NCBI RefSeq assembly: GCF_031846325.1
Contig: NZ_JAVRHZ010000005.1
Span: 142,884-206,883, forward strand
Direction: 5' to 3'
Source: Patiriisocius_A hiemis
GTDB lineage: Bacteria; Bacteroidota; Bacteroidia; Flavobacteriales; Flavobacteriaceae
Length of the DNA stretch: 64,000 bases
In this document: piece after piece, positions 35,539 to 43,824 of the stretch
Position numbering within the stretch: the first letter of the stretch is position 1
How the letters are laid out: every line of letters starts with the position of its first letter
Notes under the pieces: generated by a model
The model's input: the letters and a program-made list of their open reading frames with translations, nothing else
Databases searched by the model: none
What the model was told of the DNA's origin: nothing
Position numbers and translations under genes: made by a program

Positions 35539-35748
35539 TTCATTCGTTTTTTACAATGCATAAGTCCAAAACATTTTAAATAACTTACAGAAGGGGTATG
35601 TATTTTTTCAGAAAAACGATAAAAGCATATTTTTCCTTTAGGAACTCACATTTTTTTGAACAATAGTTAAAAATCAATGTAATGTTAGTAACTTGATTAC
35701 CGACAGAACACTCGACCAATAAAAAACACCCAAAATTTGGGCACTAAT

Positions 35749-37047
35749 ATGGAACACATTGTTATTATAGGAAATGGTATTTCTGGAGTTACAACTGCCA
35801 GACATATTAGGAAGCTTTCCGACAAAAAAATTACCATAGTTTCTGCAGAAACAGATCATTTTTTCTCACGCACAGCTCTTATGTATATATACATGGGGCA
35901 TATGAAATATGAACACACCAAACCGTATGAGGATTATTTTTGGAATAAAAACAACATCAATCTTAAGAGAGGTTATGTTGAGAAGGTGGACACAAAGCAG
36001 AAAACGCTTCATTTTACTGAAGGTGATACCTTACAATATGACAAACTTGTATTAGCAACAGGTTCTAAGCCTAATAAATTTGGCTGGCCAGGACAAGATT
36101 TAGAAGGCGTACAAGGTTTATATTCATTTCAAGATTTAGAGACATTAGAAAAAAACGCACCTAACAACAAAGTGTGTAATAGAGCAGTAATTGTTGGGGG
36201 AGGGTTAATAGGAATTGAACTTGCCGAAATGCTTGCTTCCAGAGCCATCCCTGTTACTTTTTTGGTTAGAGAATCTAGTTTTTGGAATGGTGTATTGCCC
36301 GAAGGAGAAAGTGAAATGATTAATAGACACATTAAAAATCACCATATAGATTTACGGCTTTCAAACAATTTAAAAGAGATTAAAGCTGATGAAAATGGTA
36401 GAGTAAAATCTATAATTATTGAAGAAACAGGAGAAGAAATTCCTTGTAATATAGTTGGTTTAACAGCCGGAGTATCGCCCAATGTAGATTTTTTAAAAGA
36501 AAGTGGTATTGAGTTGGGTCGAGGAATAAAAGTAAATAGATATTTAGAAACCAATGTAGAAGATGTGTATGCTATAGGAGATTGTGCAGAGCAAAATGAG
36601 CCTATAGGAAACAGACGCCCAATTGAAGCCGTTTGGTACACAGGTAGGATGATGGGAGAAACGTTGGCTCAAACGCTGTGTGGAAATAAATTAGAATACA
36701 AACCAGGACATTGGTTTAATAGTGCAAAATTTTTGGATATAGAATATCAAACCTATGGATGGGTTTTTTCTAAACCTCGTGAAGGAGAAGTCCATTTTCA
36801 TTGGAAACACAATGACGATACAAAATGCATCACTATAAATACTGAAGAAACTACTGGAAAATTTATTGGAATCAACACGTTTGGGATTCGTATGCGTCAC
36901 GAAATCTTTGATAAATGGCTTACTGAAGAACGTACTACAGATTACGTGATTAAACATCTCAAACATGCAAATTTTGACCCAGAATTCTATGCCTCTTTTG
37001 AAAACGAAATTTTATCTACATACCATAACCAAACAGTAAACGCCTAA
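35749..37047 (+). CDS. FAD/NAD(P)-dependent oxidoreductase
   Basis: From ATG 35749 a 432-residue two-dinucleotide-binding flavoprotein: HIVIIGNGISGVTTARHI at the start (FAD), VIVGGGLIGIELAEM (NAD(P)H), and VYAIGDCAE before the C-terminal domain. It resembles rubredoxin or nitrite reductase-like flavin subunits. The next gene, a membrane 4Fe-4S protein, begins 4 nt later, so electrons may pass from NAD(P)H through this flavoprotein to that iron-sulfur protein. The alternative TTG start at 35737 is less likely. Confidence 0.87.
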   Translation: MEHIVIIGNGISGVTTARHIRKLSDKKITIVSAETDHFFSRTALMYIYMGHMKYEHTKPYEDYFWNKNNINLKRGYVEKVDTKQKTLHFTEGDTLQYDKLVLATGSKPNKFGWPGQDLEGVQGLYSFQDLETLEKNAPNNKVCNRAVIVGGGLIGIELAEMLASRAIPVTFLVRESSFWNGVLPEGESEMINRHIKNHHIDLRLSNNLKEIKADENGRVKSIIIEETGEEIPCNIVGLTAGVSPNVDFLKESGIELGRGIKVNRYLETNVEDVYAIGDCAEQNEPIGNRRPIEAVWYTGRMMGETLAQTLCGNKLEYKPGHWFNSAKFLDIEYQTYGWVFSKPREGEVHFHWKHNDDTKCITINTEETTGKFIGINTFGIRMRHEIFDKWLTEERTTDYVIKHLKHANFDPEFYASFENEILSTYHNQTVNA

Positions 37048-37051
37048 CATT

Positions 37052-38641
37052 ATGAGTTCAATACAGAGAAATATGTCATTAACAGGAGATGCATCTAATG
37101 TATTAAATGGCACACAAAAAGTAGCAACTATACTAGGCCTAGCTGGTTTGGCAATTATTGCCCTAGCAGGCTTTAATGTAGATTTTCCTAATAAAGGTCT
37201 TTGGCTTATAATCTCACTAGTTGCTATCACAGCAGGGATTGTATTATACGCAAAAGGAAGCTATAGTGGAAAACTTGAAGGAATAAAAAACCACGGCGTT
37301 TGGTTTAAATCTATTTCCAATAGAGGGTTTTGGGCATGGATTGCAGGTATCTCTTTAACTGGTTTTTATATTATTCTATACTTTTTTCCAGTTTACTTAG
37401 GCCTCAACAACGAGGGAGAGAATACTGGGGTAATTGCATTATTTGACCCCTTAAGTAAGCTTTTAAGTGGTAACCCTGCAAGCCAATGGTTTGTATATGG
37501 AACACTTTATACCATTGCTATTTTAGCTTTTGGTATAAAGTTTATGTGGAAATATAGACATAACAATTATGAAAAAATTAGAACAATTAGTGTTATGTTT
37601 TTTCAGACGGCTTTTGCTTTTTTAATTCCAGAATTTATGGCGAGGTTAAATAGCGATTCTTTTAACCTTCCCTACTATGATTTAAAAAATATATGGCCTC
37701 TTAACTATTATAACTTCGAACAATATAGGGTAGACAGCTTTATTTCTTCAGGGACAGTAGGCTTGGTACTACTAATTTTTGGGATTGTTTCAATTTTTGT
37801 TATTACACCTATTTTAACCTATAAATATGGGAAAAGATGGTATTGCTCTTGGGTTTGTGGTTGTGGCGGACTTGCTGAAACTGCTGGAGACCCTTTTAGA
37901 CATTTAAGTGACAAAAGCATGACCGCATGGAAGGTTGAAAGATGGGTAATACATAGTGTACTTGTATTTGTAGTTGTTATGACTACAGCTGTTGTAAGCA
38001 CCTACTTAGGATATGATGCTGACAAGTATTGGTTAACAAAAGATGTATTTCTTATTGGCGTAGCAGTATTTTTAACTCTACTTTTTTGTGCCATATGGAT
38101 TTTTAAAAGACAGGAACTTGAAAAAGATGCTCGTTATGGTGCCATTGGATATCTAGTAGTAATTTTAAGTCTTGTTGGGATTCATTATTTCTCTGAAACA
38201 AAATTATTTCTTTTTGAAGCTGAAACTTTACGCACTACATACGGATTCTTAATTGGAGCTATTTTTAGCGGTGTAATAGGTACAGGCTTTTACCCAATTT
38301 TTGGGAATAGAGTATGGTGCCGTATGGGCTGTCCTATGGCTGCTATTCTTGGAATGCAACAGCGTTTATTTTCAAAATTTAGAATCACGACTAATGGAGG
38401 ACAATGTATCTCATGTGGTAATTGTTCTACTTACTGCGAAATGGGTATTGATGTAAGAGCCTACGCTCAAAAAGGCGAGAATATTGTACGTTCAAGCTGT
38501 GTGGGTTGTGGTATTTGCTCTGCTGTTTGTCCAAGAGGTGTTTTAAAATTGGAAAATGGACCACTAGAAGGTCGTATTGATGGAAACCAAGTGTTATTAG
38601 GGAATGATGTAGATTTAATGAGCTTGGTGAATAATAAATAA
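37052..38641 (+). CDS. Polytopic membrane 4Fe-4S ferredoxin-type protein
   Basis: A 529-residue protein with about ten transmembrane helices and cysteine motifs: YCSWVCGCGG, WCRMGCPM, and two ferredoxin clusters CISCGNCSTYCEMG and CVGCGICSAVCPRG near the C-terminus. The architecture resembles NapH/NosR/CcoG proteins, which move electrons between quinone or flavin carriers and periplasmic or assembly partners. Pairing with the FAD oxidoreductase directly upstream suggests a two-subunit electron transfer unit. Terminal partner unknown. Confidence 0.87.
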   Translation: MSSIQRNMSLTGDASNVLNGTQKVATILGLAGLAIIALAGFNVDFPNKGLWLIISLVAITAGIVLYAKGSYSGKLEGIKNHGVWFKSISNRGFWAWIAGISLTGFYIILYFFPVYLGLNNEGENTGVIALFDPLSKLLSGNPASQWFVYGTLYTIAILAFGIKFMWKYRHNNYEKIRTISVMFFQTAFAFLIPEFMARLNSDSFNLPYYDLKNIWPLNYYNFEQYRVDSFISSGTVGLVLLIFGIVSIFVITPILTYKYGKRWYCSWVCGCGGLAETAGDPFRHLSDKSMTAWKVERWVIHSVLVFVVVMTTAVVSTYLGYDADKYWLTKDVFLIGVAVFLTLLFCAIWIFKRQELEKDARYGAIGYLVVILSLVGIHYFSETKLFLFEAETLRTTYGFLIGAIFSGVIGTGFYPIFGNRVWCRMGCPMAAILGMQQRLFSKFRITTNGGQCISCGNCSTYCEMGIDVRAYAQKGENIVRSSCVGCGICSAVCPRGVLKLENGPLEGRIDGNQVLLGNDVDLMSLVNNK

Positions 38642-38660
38642 TAAAAAACTCTTTTATTAG

Positions 38661-38688
38661 TCCTGAATTTAAAAATACAGGGTTTTTT
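38661..38688 (+). terminator. Terminator after the iron-sulfur protein
   Basis: CCTG-A-ATTT/AAAT-A-CAGG hairpin (38662-38681) followed by a GTTTTTT run, 20 nt after the stop codon. Confidence 0.6.
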
Positions 38689-38731
38689 ACCCTAAAAGTT
38701 AGGAATAGGTATTAGTTGCGTCTAAAACCCT

Positions 38732-39235
38732 ATGAAACTATCACGGGTTACTTTTCTACTCTTCTCCGGAATATTTTTAACGACAAATGCCATTGCCCAT
38801 ACTTCCGTTCCTGAAAAAATGTATGCTAAAGAATACTACGAAAATGGTACATTAAAGGCAGAAGGCTGGGCACTTGGCAACAAAAAAATTAAGTTCTGGA
38901 TATTTTATCATAACAATGGTGCTGTTGCATCCAAAGGGAATTATAAAAACAATAAAAAAGATGGGTATTGGTATTATTACAACACTCAAAATAAACTTAT
39001 TAAAGAGGGACATTACATAAATGGTAGTGCAGAGAATTGGTGGATTTTTTACGATATTGCAAACCAAAAAAAAGCAAAATATCAGTTTAAAGACAATCAA
39101 AAAAACGGATTTGCTTTACAATACAACAAACAAAAATTAATGCGTGCCGAGAAATATGAAAACGATGAAAAAGTGGGTGAATGGACTTCGGTATGGGCAT
39201 TTAAAAGGGACAATCCTGACGTATCACTCAAATGA
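38732..39235 (+). CDS. Secreted MORN/YwqK-repeat protein
   Basis: A 167-residue exported protein (signal peptide ending AIAHTS) made of repeated MORN/YwqK units (YYENGTLKAEGWALGNKK, YHNNGAVASKGNYKNNKKDG, YINGSAENWWIF). Database names such as toxin-antitoxin YwqK antitoxin are given to this repeat, but no toxin partner is visible here. Its stop overlaps the next start by 4 nt. The repeat probably forms a beta sheet ribbon; role unknown. Confidence 0.8.
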   Translation: MKLSRVTFLLFSGIFLTTNAIAHTSVPEKMYAKEYYENGTLKAEGWALGNKKIKFWIFYHNNGAVASKGNYKNNKKDGYWYYYNTQNKLIKEGHYINGSAENWWIFYDIANQKKAKYQFKDNQKNGFALQYNKQKLMRAEKYENDEKVGEWTSVWAFKRDNPDVSLK

Positions 39236-39927
39236 ATAAAAGGATAAAAGTTATTATTCCGGCCTTTAACGAGGAAGAGTCTATAGCAAAAGTAATTAGT
39301 GATATACCAACTATTGTTGATGAAACTATTGTTGTGAGTAATAACTCTACCGATACTACTGAAGCTATTGCAAAGAAAGCTGGTGCAACTGTTTTAACCG
39401 AAAACCGAAGAGGTTATGGATATGCTTGTCTTAAAGGAATGGAATATGTTGCTTCTTTAAAAACACCGCCAGACATCATTGTGTTTTTAGATGGTGATTA
39501 TAGTGATTACCCAGAAGAGCTTACAAAAATTGTAACTCCCATAATTAAAGAAGATATAGATTTTGTGATTGGAGCTCGAACTAAACATTTACGTGAAGCT
39601 GGCTCTATGACCATTCCACAGGAATTTGGTAATTGGCTCGCTACCAATTTAATGAAGCTTTTCTTTGGAGCAAAGTTTACAGATTTAGGTCCTTTTAGAG
39701 CTATTAAGTATGATAAATTACTTGCATTACAAATGGAAGATAAGACCTATGGATGGACAGTAGAAATGCAGTTAAAAGCTTTAAAAAAGAAATATAGTTA
39801 TACAGAAATCCCTGTAAAATATAGAAATAGAATAGGTGTCTCAAAAGTTTCAGGAACGGTAAAAGGTGCTATATTTGCAGGCGTAAAAATTTTGGGTTGG
39901 ATTTTTAAGTACAGCTTTAAAAAATGA
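39232..39927 (+). CDS. GT2 glycosyltransferase (DPM/DPG synthase-like)
   Basis: A 231-residue soluble GT-A enzyme: VIIPAFNEEESI, VVSNNSTDTTEA, VFLDGDYSDYPEEL (the metal-binding acidic motif) and KVSGTVKGAI at the end. It resembles dolichyl-/polyprenyl-phosphate sugar synthases, which load a sugar onto a lipid carrier. A membrane GT-C enzyme at 43825 could use such a lipid-linked donor. It overlaps the next gene by 4 nt. Confidence 0.87.
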   Translation: MNKRIKVIIPAFNEEESIAKVISDIPTIVDETIVVSNNSTDTTEAIAKKAGATVLTENRRGYGYACLKGMEYVASLKTPPDIIVFLDGDYSDYPEELTKIVTPIIKEDIDFVIGARTKHLREAGSMTIPQEFGNWLATNLMKLFFGAKFTDLGPFRAIKYDKLLALQMEDKTYGWTVEMQLKALKKKYSYTEIPVKYRNRIGVSKVSGTVKGAIFAGVKILGWIFKYSFKK

Positions 39928-41417
39928 TTTTAGAAACCATCATCATAGCAATCTATTCCATTGCCCTCATACTTATCTTTATGTATGCTTTGGCACAGCT
40001 CAACTTACTCTTTAATTATTTACGTGCTAGAAAAAAGTGTGAAACTAACGTTCCAAAGTTTGATTTATCTAATCCTGAAGAAATTCCGTATGTAACTATT
40101 CAGCTTCCTGTATATAACGAGATGTATGTAATGGAGCGCTTACTTGATAATATTTCTGAAATTGAATATCCAAGAGAAAAGTTAGAAATTCAAGTTCTTG
40201 ACGATTCTACAGATGAGTCTTTTGGTGTTACAGCAAAGCACATAGCAAAACTTCAAGAAACAGGACTAGACATTCAACATGTCACAAGAGAAAATAGAGT
40301 TGGTTTTAAGGCAGGTGCTTTAAAAGAAGGGCTTAAAACTGCAAAAGGTGAGTTTATTGCTATTTTTGATGCCGATTTTCTTCCGAAGAAAAATTGGTTG
40401 CTTAGAACCATCCCATATTTTAAAGATGCTAATATTGGGGTTGTACAAACTAGATGGGGACACATCAATAAAAATTATTCCATTTTAACACGGGTTCAAG
40501 CATTTGCTCTAGATGCACACTTTACCTTAGAACAAGTGGGTAGAAATAGTAAGGGGCACTTTATTAATTTTAACGGAACTGCTGGCATTTGGAGGAAAGA
40601 ATGTATTCTGGATGCTGGAAATTGGGAGGGCGACACTCTTACCGAAGATCTTGACCTTAGTTATAGAGCTCAACTTAAAGAGTGGAAGTTTAAATACTTA
40701 GAAGAGGTAGAAACACCTGCAGAGTTGCCTGTGGTAATTAGTGCAGCACGTTCACAGCAATTTAGATGGAATAAAGGTGGTGCAGAAAACTTTAGAAAAA
40801 TGGCAGGTAGAGTACTAAAAAGTAGTACCGTTCCTTTTAAAACAAAAGTTCACAGTATACTTCACTTATTAAACAGCACAATGTTTTTAAACATTTTAAT
40901 TGTTGCCATTTTAAGTATACCAATGTTGTATATTAAGAATGAATATGAACATTTAAAAATGTATTTCTTAGTAATGAGCTTTTTTGTAATTAGCACCATC
41001 ATCTTTTTTATTTGCTACTGGTTTACATATAGGAGTATTTATGGAGGTGGTATCAAGCAGTTTTTAAAATATACAGGGATGTTTTTCACCTTTTTCTCAA
41101 TTGCTATGGGCTTTTCACTTCATAATTCCATAGCAGTTTTAGAAGGACATATTGGTAAAAAAAGTGAATTTGTACGAACTCCAAAATTCAATTTAAATAA
41201 GTTTAAAGACGGTTTAAAAAGCAATAAATATATCTCCAAAAACATATCTCCAAATACAGTTATTGAAGGTATTTTAATGTTGTATTTTGCGTTTGGAATG
41301 TACTCTGCTTTTGTAGTGGGAGATCAAGGAGGCGATTTTGGTCTTTTCCCTTTTCACCTTATGCTCTTTATAGGGTTTGGGTTTGTATTTTTTAAGAGTT
41401 TAACAAGTAAGGTTTAA
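39924..41417 (+). CDS. Membrane GT2 glycosyltransferase (cellulose-synthase-like)
   Basis: A 497-residue protein: an N-terminal helix, cytosolic GT2 domain with VTIQLPVYNE, DDSTDES, FDADFLP (DxD), TEDLDLSYRAQ and the QQFRW motif, then four or more C-terminal helices. This is the layout of processive or lipid-acting membrane glycosyltransferases such as cellulose synthase or ceramide glucosyltransferase relatives. It converges with the M28 peptidase gene, and the stop codons overlap by 4 nt. Product unknown. Confidence 0.88.
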   Translation: MILETIIIAIYSIALILIFMYALAQLNLLFNYLRARKKCETNVPKFDLSNPEEIPYVTIQLPVYNEMYVMERLLDNISEIEYPREKLEIQVLDDSTDESFGVTAKHIAKLQETGLDIQHVTRENRVGFKAGALKEGLKTAKGEFIAIFDADFLPKKNWLLRTIPYFKDANIGVVQTRWGHINKNYSILTRVQAFALDAHFTLEQVGRNSKGHFINFNGTAGIWRKECILDAGNWEGDTLTEDLDLSYRAQLKEWKFKYLEEVETPAELPVVISAARSQQFRWNKGGAENFRKMAGRVLKSSTVPFKTKVHSILHLLNSTMFLNILIVAILSIPMLYIKNEYEHLKMYFLVMSFFVISTIIFFICYWFTYRSIYGGGIKQFLKYTGMFFTFFSIAMGFSLHNSIAVLEGHIGKKSEFVRTPKFNLNKFKDGLKSNKYISKNISPNTVIEGILMLYFAFGMYSAFVVGDQGGDFGLFPFHLMLFIGFGFVFFKSLTSKV

Positions 41418-42649
41418 AAAGTTACCTCAAAAGTAATTATCTCACCACTCCTATTTACAGTAACTTCAATAGTTTGCCCTTCTTCAAAAGTAGCCAAAGC
41501 CTTCATATAACTCATCATATCTTTGGTTTCTTTGTCTCCTAATTTTATAACGACATCCCCTTTTTGTAACCCTGCTTTCTGTGCAGGCTTGTCCTCACTA
41601 ATACCATCAATTCTCATTCCTTCACCCGTAAAAAGGTAATCTGGAACAACTCCTAATGCAACTTTAAAAGCGGGTACCTCTTCACTTTCATTTTTTGTTT
41701 TTCTAAAAGCTAATTTACCCGCGCCATCAAGGTCTTTTACAATACTTTCAATATAGCTTGTAATAGTTTCCATGCCATCAAAATTTAGCTTTTCAGTATC
41801 ATCTGTAGGTTTATGGTAATCGCTGTGTTGTCCTGTGAAAAAGAATAAAACAGGAATATCTGCAAGGTAAAAAGATGTATGGTCACTTGGACCAATTCCA
41901 CTATCATTTTCGGCAATGTTTAAGTCAAATGTATTATTAGCAAAAAGGGTTTGCTTAAAAATAGGTGAAGTCCCTACACCATAAGCCGCCAAGGTTTTTT
42001 CTTCATTAAGACGCCCTACCATATCTAGGTTTATCATGTAGTTAATTTTTTTAGCATCTACAGTTGGGTTTTTAACAAAATAATTAGAGCCCAATAAGCC
42101 CATTTCTTCCCCAGAAAAAGCTATAAATAAATAGTTGTTTTTTGGAGCAGGAAGTTGTCTTAGTCTTTCGGCTAATTGTAACATGATGGCTACACCACTT
42201 GCATTATCATCTGCACCATTGTGTATTGCATCGCCTTCTTCTCTGTATAAGGAACCCTCACCTCCTGTTCCTAAGTGGTCGTAATGCGCCCCAATTACCA
42301 CAGTATGCTCAGCGTTATTATCAAGATAACCAATCACATTGGTTCCAGTAATCATTCCCTCCAAAGTTTCATTGGTATATTCTGCCTGTTCATGTGGGTT
42401 GCTACTTGGTTTAAACGAAAAGGTCTGGGTGTAAGATGCTGCAACACCTTTAGGTTGTAACCCAATGGCTTTTAAACGCTTTTCGATATAGGCAGCCGCT
42501 GCCAATTCTCCTTCGGTTCCTGTTTGCCTTCCGTTTAAAGAATCACTTGCCAAAAAGCTAACATCATCTTGCATGGTAACAGACTGTATTTTCTCTTCTT
42601 TACATGAAAAAAATAGTATTACTGAAAAAACAATTATAAAAGCACGCAT
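41414..42649 (-). CDS. M28 metallopeptidase lipoprotein with PDZ domain
   Basis: From ATG 42649, 411 residues: lipobox FFSC at residues 13-16, an M28 zinc aminopeptidase domain and a C-terminal PDZ domain. Zinc ligands are visible in GAHYDHLG, ADDNASG and SGEEMGLLG, and in HSDYHKPTDD. It should remove N-terminal residues from peptides at the cell surface or in the periplasm. The frame up to 42814 runs antisense through the neighbouring gene and is rejected. It is divergent from the TolB-like gene, with only 31 nt between the starts. Confidence 0.9.
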   Translation of the reverse strand: MRAFIIVFSVILFFSCKEEKIQSVTMQDDVSFLASDSLNGRQTGTEGELAAAAYIEKRLKAIGLQPKGVAASYTQTFSFKPSSNPHEQAEYTNETLEGMITGTNVIGYLDNNAEHTVVIGAHYDHLGTGGEGSLYREEGDAIHNGADDNASGVAIMLQLAERLRQLPAPKNNYLFIAFSGEEMGLLGSNYFVKNPTVDAKKINYMINLDMVGRLNEEKTLAAYGVGTSPIFKQTLFANNTFDLNIAENDSGIGPSDHTSFYLADIPVLFFFTGQHSDYHKPTDDTEKLNFDGMETITSYIESIVKDLDGAGKLAFRKTKNESEEVPAFKVALGVVPDYLFTGEGMRIDGISEDKPAQKAGLQKGDVVIKLGDKETKDMMSYMKALATFEEGQTIEVTVNRSGEIITFEVTF

Positions 42650-42654
42650 ATTCT

Positions 42655-42672
42655 TATTTTTGTACAAAATTA
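42655..42672. promoter_or_regulatory. Facing -7 elements between two divergent genes
   Basis: TATTTTTG on the plus strand (42655-42662) and TAATTTTG on the minus strand (42672-42665) both match TAnnTTTG in the 31-nt gap. Transcription start sites would be within about 10-20 nt of the start codons. No -33 elements are clear. Confidence 0.5.
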
Positions 42673-42680
42673 CTGGATTT

Positions 42681-43811
42681 ATGAGACTTATACTATCTGT
42701 TTTACTATTGAGTACATTATTTTCTTGCAAGGAAAAGCAAAAAGAACTTGAGCACAATACTGAAGGTGAAGCTACTAAAAAGGAGGCTACTGTTGTATTA
42801 GATGAGAAAACCAAAGATACACTAATCTATGCCGAAGAAACTCACTTTAAAAACATACGTCAAATCACTTTTGGAGGTGACAATGCTGAAGCTTATTGGA
42901 GTTTTGATGACAAACAGTTAGTTTTTCAATCTAATAATGAAGCCTGGGGAGTTGGTTGCGACCAAATGTTTTTAATGAATATTGAAGAATCTTTTAAAGA
43001 CAAACAACCTCCTATGATAAGTACAGGAAAAGGACGTACAACCTGTGCTTATTTTTTACCAGATAACAAGCATTATGTATATGGCTCTACACATTTGGTA
43101 GACGAAAACTGTCCAGAGGTTCCGCTTAGAAAAAACGGAAAATATGTATGGCCTGTGTATGATAGTTTTGACATTTTTGTAGCAGACCTAGAAGGAAATA
43201 TAACTGCACAGCTTACCAAAGAGCCTGGCTATGATGCTGAAGCAACTGTTTCCCCAAAAGGAGACAAAATAGTATTTACCTCAATGCGTAGTGGTGATTT
43301 AGAGTTATATACTATGAATATTGATGGAAGTGATGTAAAACAAATAACAGATGAGTTAGGTTATGACGGCGGTGCTTTTTTCTCTCCAGATGGTACTAAG
43401 TTAATTTTCCGTTCTTCAAGACCTAAAACAGAGGCAGAAATTAAAGAATATAAAGACTTACTTGCTCAAGGGTTAGTACAACCTACCGAAATGGAACTTT
43501 ATATCTGTGATGCAGATGGAAGTAACTTAAAACAACTTACCAATTTAGGGAACGCTAATTGGAGTCCATTTTTTCATCCGAGTGGTGAGAAAATTTTATT
43601 CTCGAGTAATTATGAAGCAGAACGAGGTTTTCCTTTTAACTTGTATATGATAGACCTAGATGGAAAAAACCTTGAAAGAGTAACACATGGTGAAACCTTT
43701 GATGCATTTCCCGTTTTTTCTAACAATGGGAAATATTTAGCATTTTCTTCTAACCGAAATAATGGTGGTGGAAGAGATACTAACCTCTTTATTGCCGAAT
43801 GGCAAGATTAA
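42681..43811 (+). CDS. TolB-like PD40-repeat lipoprotein
   Basis: From ATG 42681 a 376-residue lipoprotein (lipobox LFSC) with repeated PD40/TolB propeller blades: VSPKGDKIVFTSMRSGDLEL, FSPDGTKLIFRSSR, FHPSGEKILFSSN. Each blade ends with DG-type turns (NIDGSDVKQIT, DADGSNLKQLT). Propeller proteins of this kind bind other proteins or peptides. Position next to the M28 peptidase may mean shared peptide handling. The longer frame from 42573 overlaps the divergent gene. Confidence 0.87.
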   Translation: MRLILSVLLLSTLFSCKEKQKELEHNTEGEATKKEATVVLDEKTKDTLIYAEETHFKNIRQITFGGDNAEAYWSFDDKQLVFQSNNEAWGVGCDQMFLMNIEESFKDKQPPMISTGKGRTTCAYFLPDNKHYVYGSTHLVDENCPEVPLRKNGKYVWPVYDSFDIFVADLEGNITAQLTKEPGYDAEATVSPKGDKIVFTSMRSGDLELYTMNIDGSDVKQITDELGYDGGAFFSPDGTKLIFRSSRPKTEAEIKEYKDLLAQGLVQPTEMELYICDADGSNLKQLTNLGNANWSPFFHPSGEKILFSSNYEAERGFPFNLYMIDLDGKNLERVTHGETFDAFPVFSNNGKYLAFSSNRNNGGGRDTNLFIAEWQD

Positions 43812-43824
43812 GAAATAGCCTTTT

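Noticed and set aside
35640..35740. FNR/CRP-type site TTGA...TCAA upstream of the FAD oxidoreductase gene
   Set aside because: The half sites are 14 nt apart, not the consensus spacing, and the region is A/T-rich.
38732..39235. Toxin-antitoxin system suggested by the YwqK repeat
   Set aside because: The name comes from database labels for MORN-like repeats. The protein is exported and no toxin gene is adjacent.
42650..42814. N-terminal extension of the M28 peptidase frame
   Set aside because: It is antisense to the TolB-like gene and would precede a clear lipoprotein signal, so the ATG at 42649 is used.
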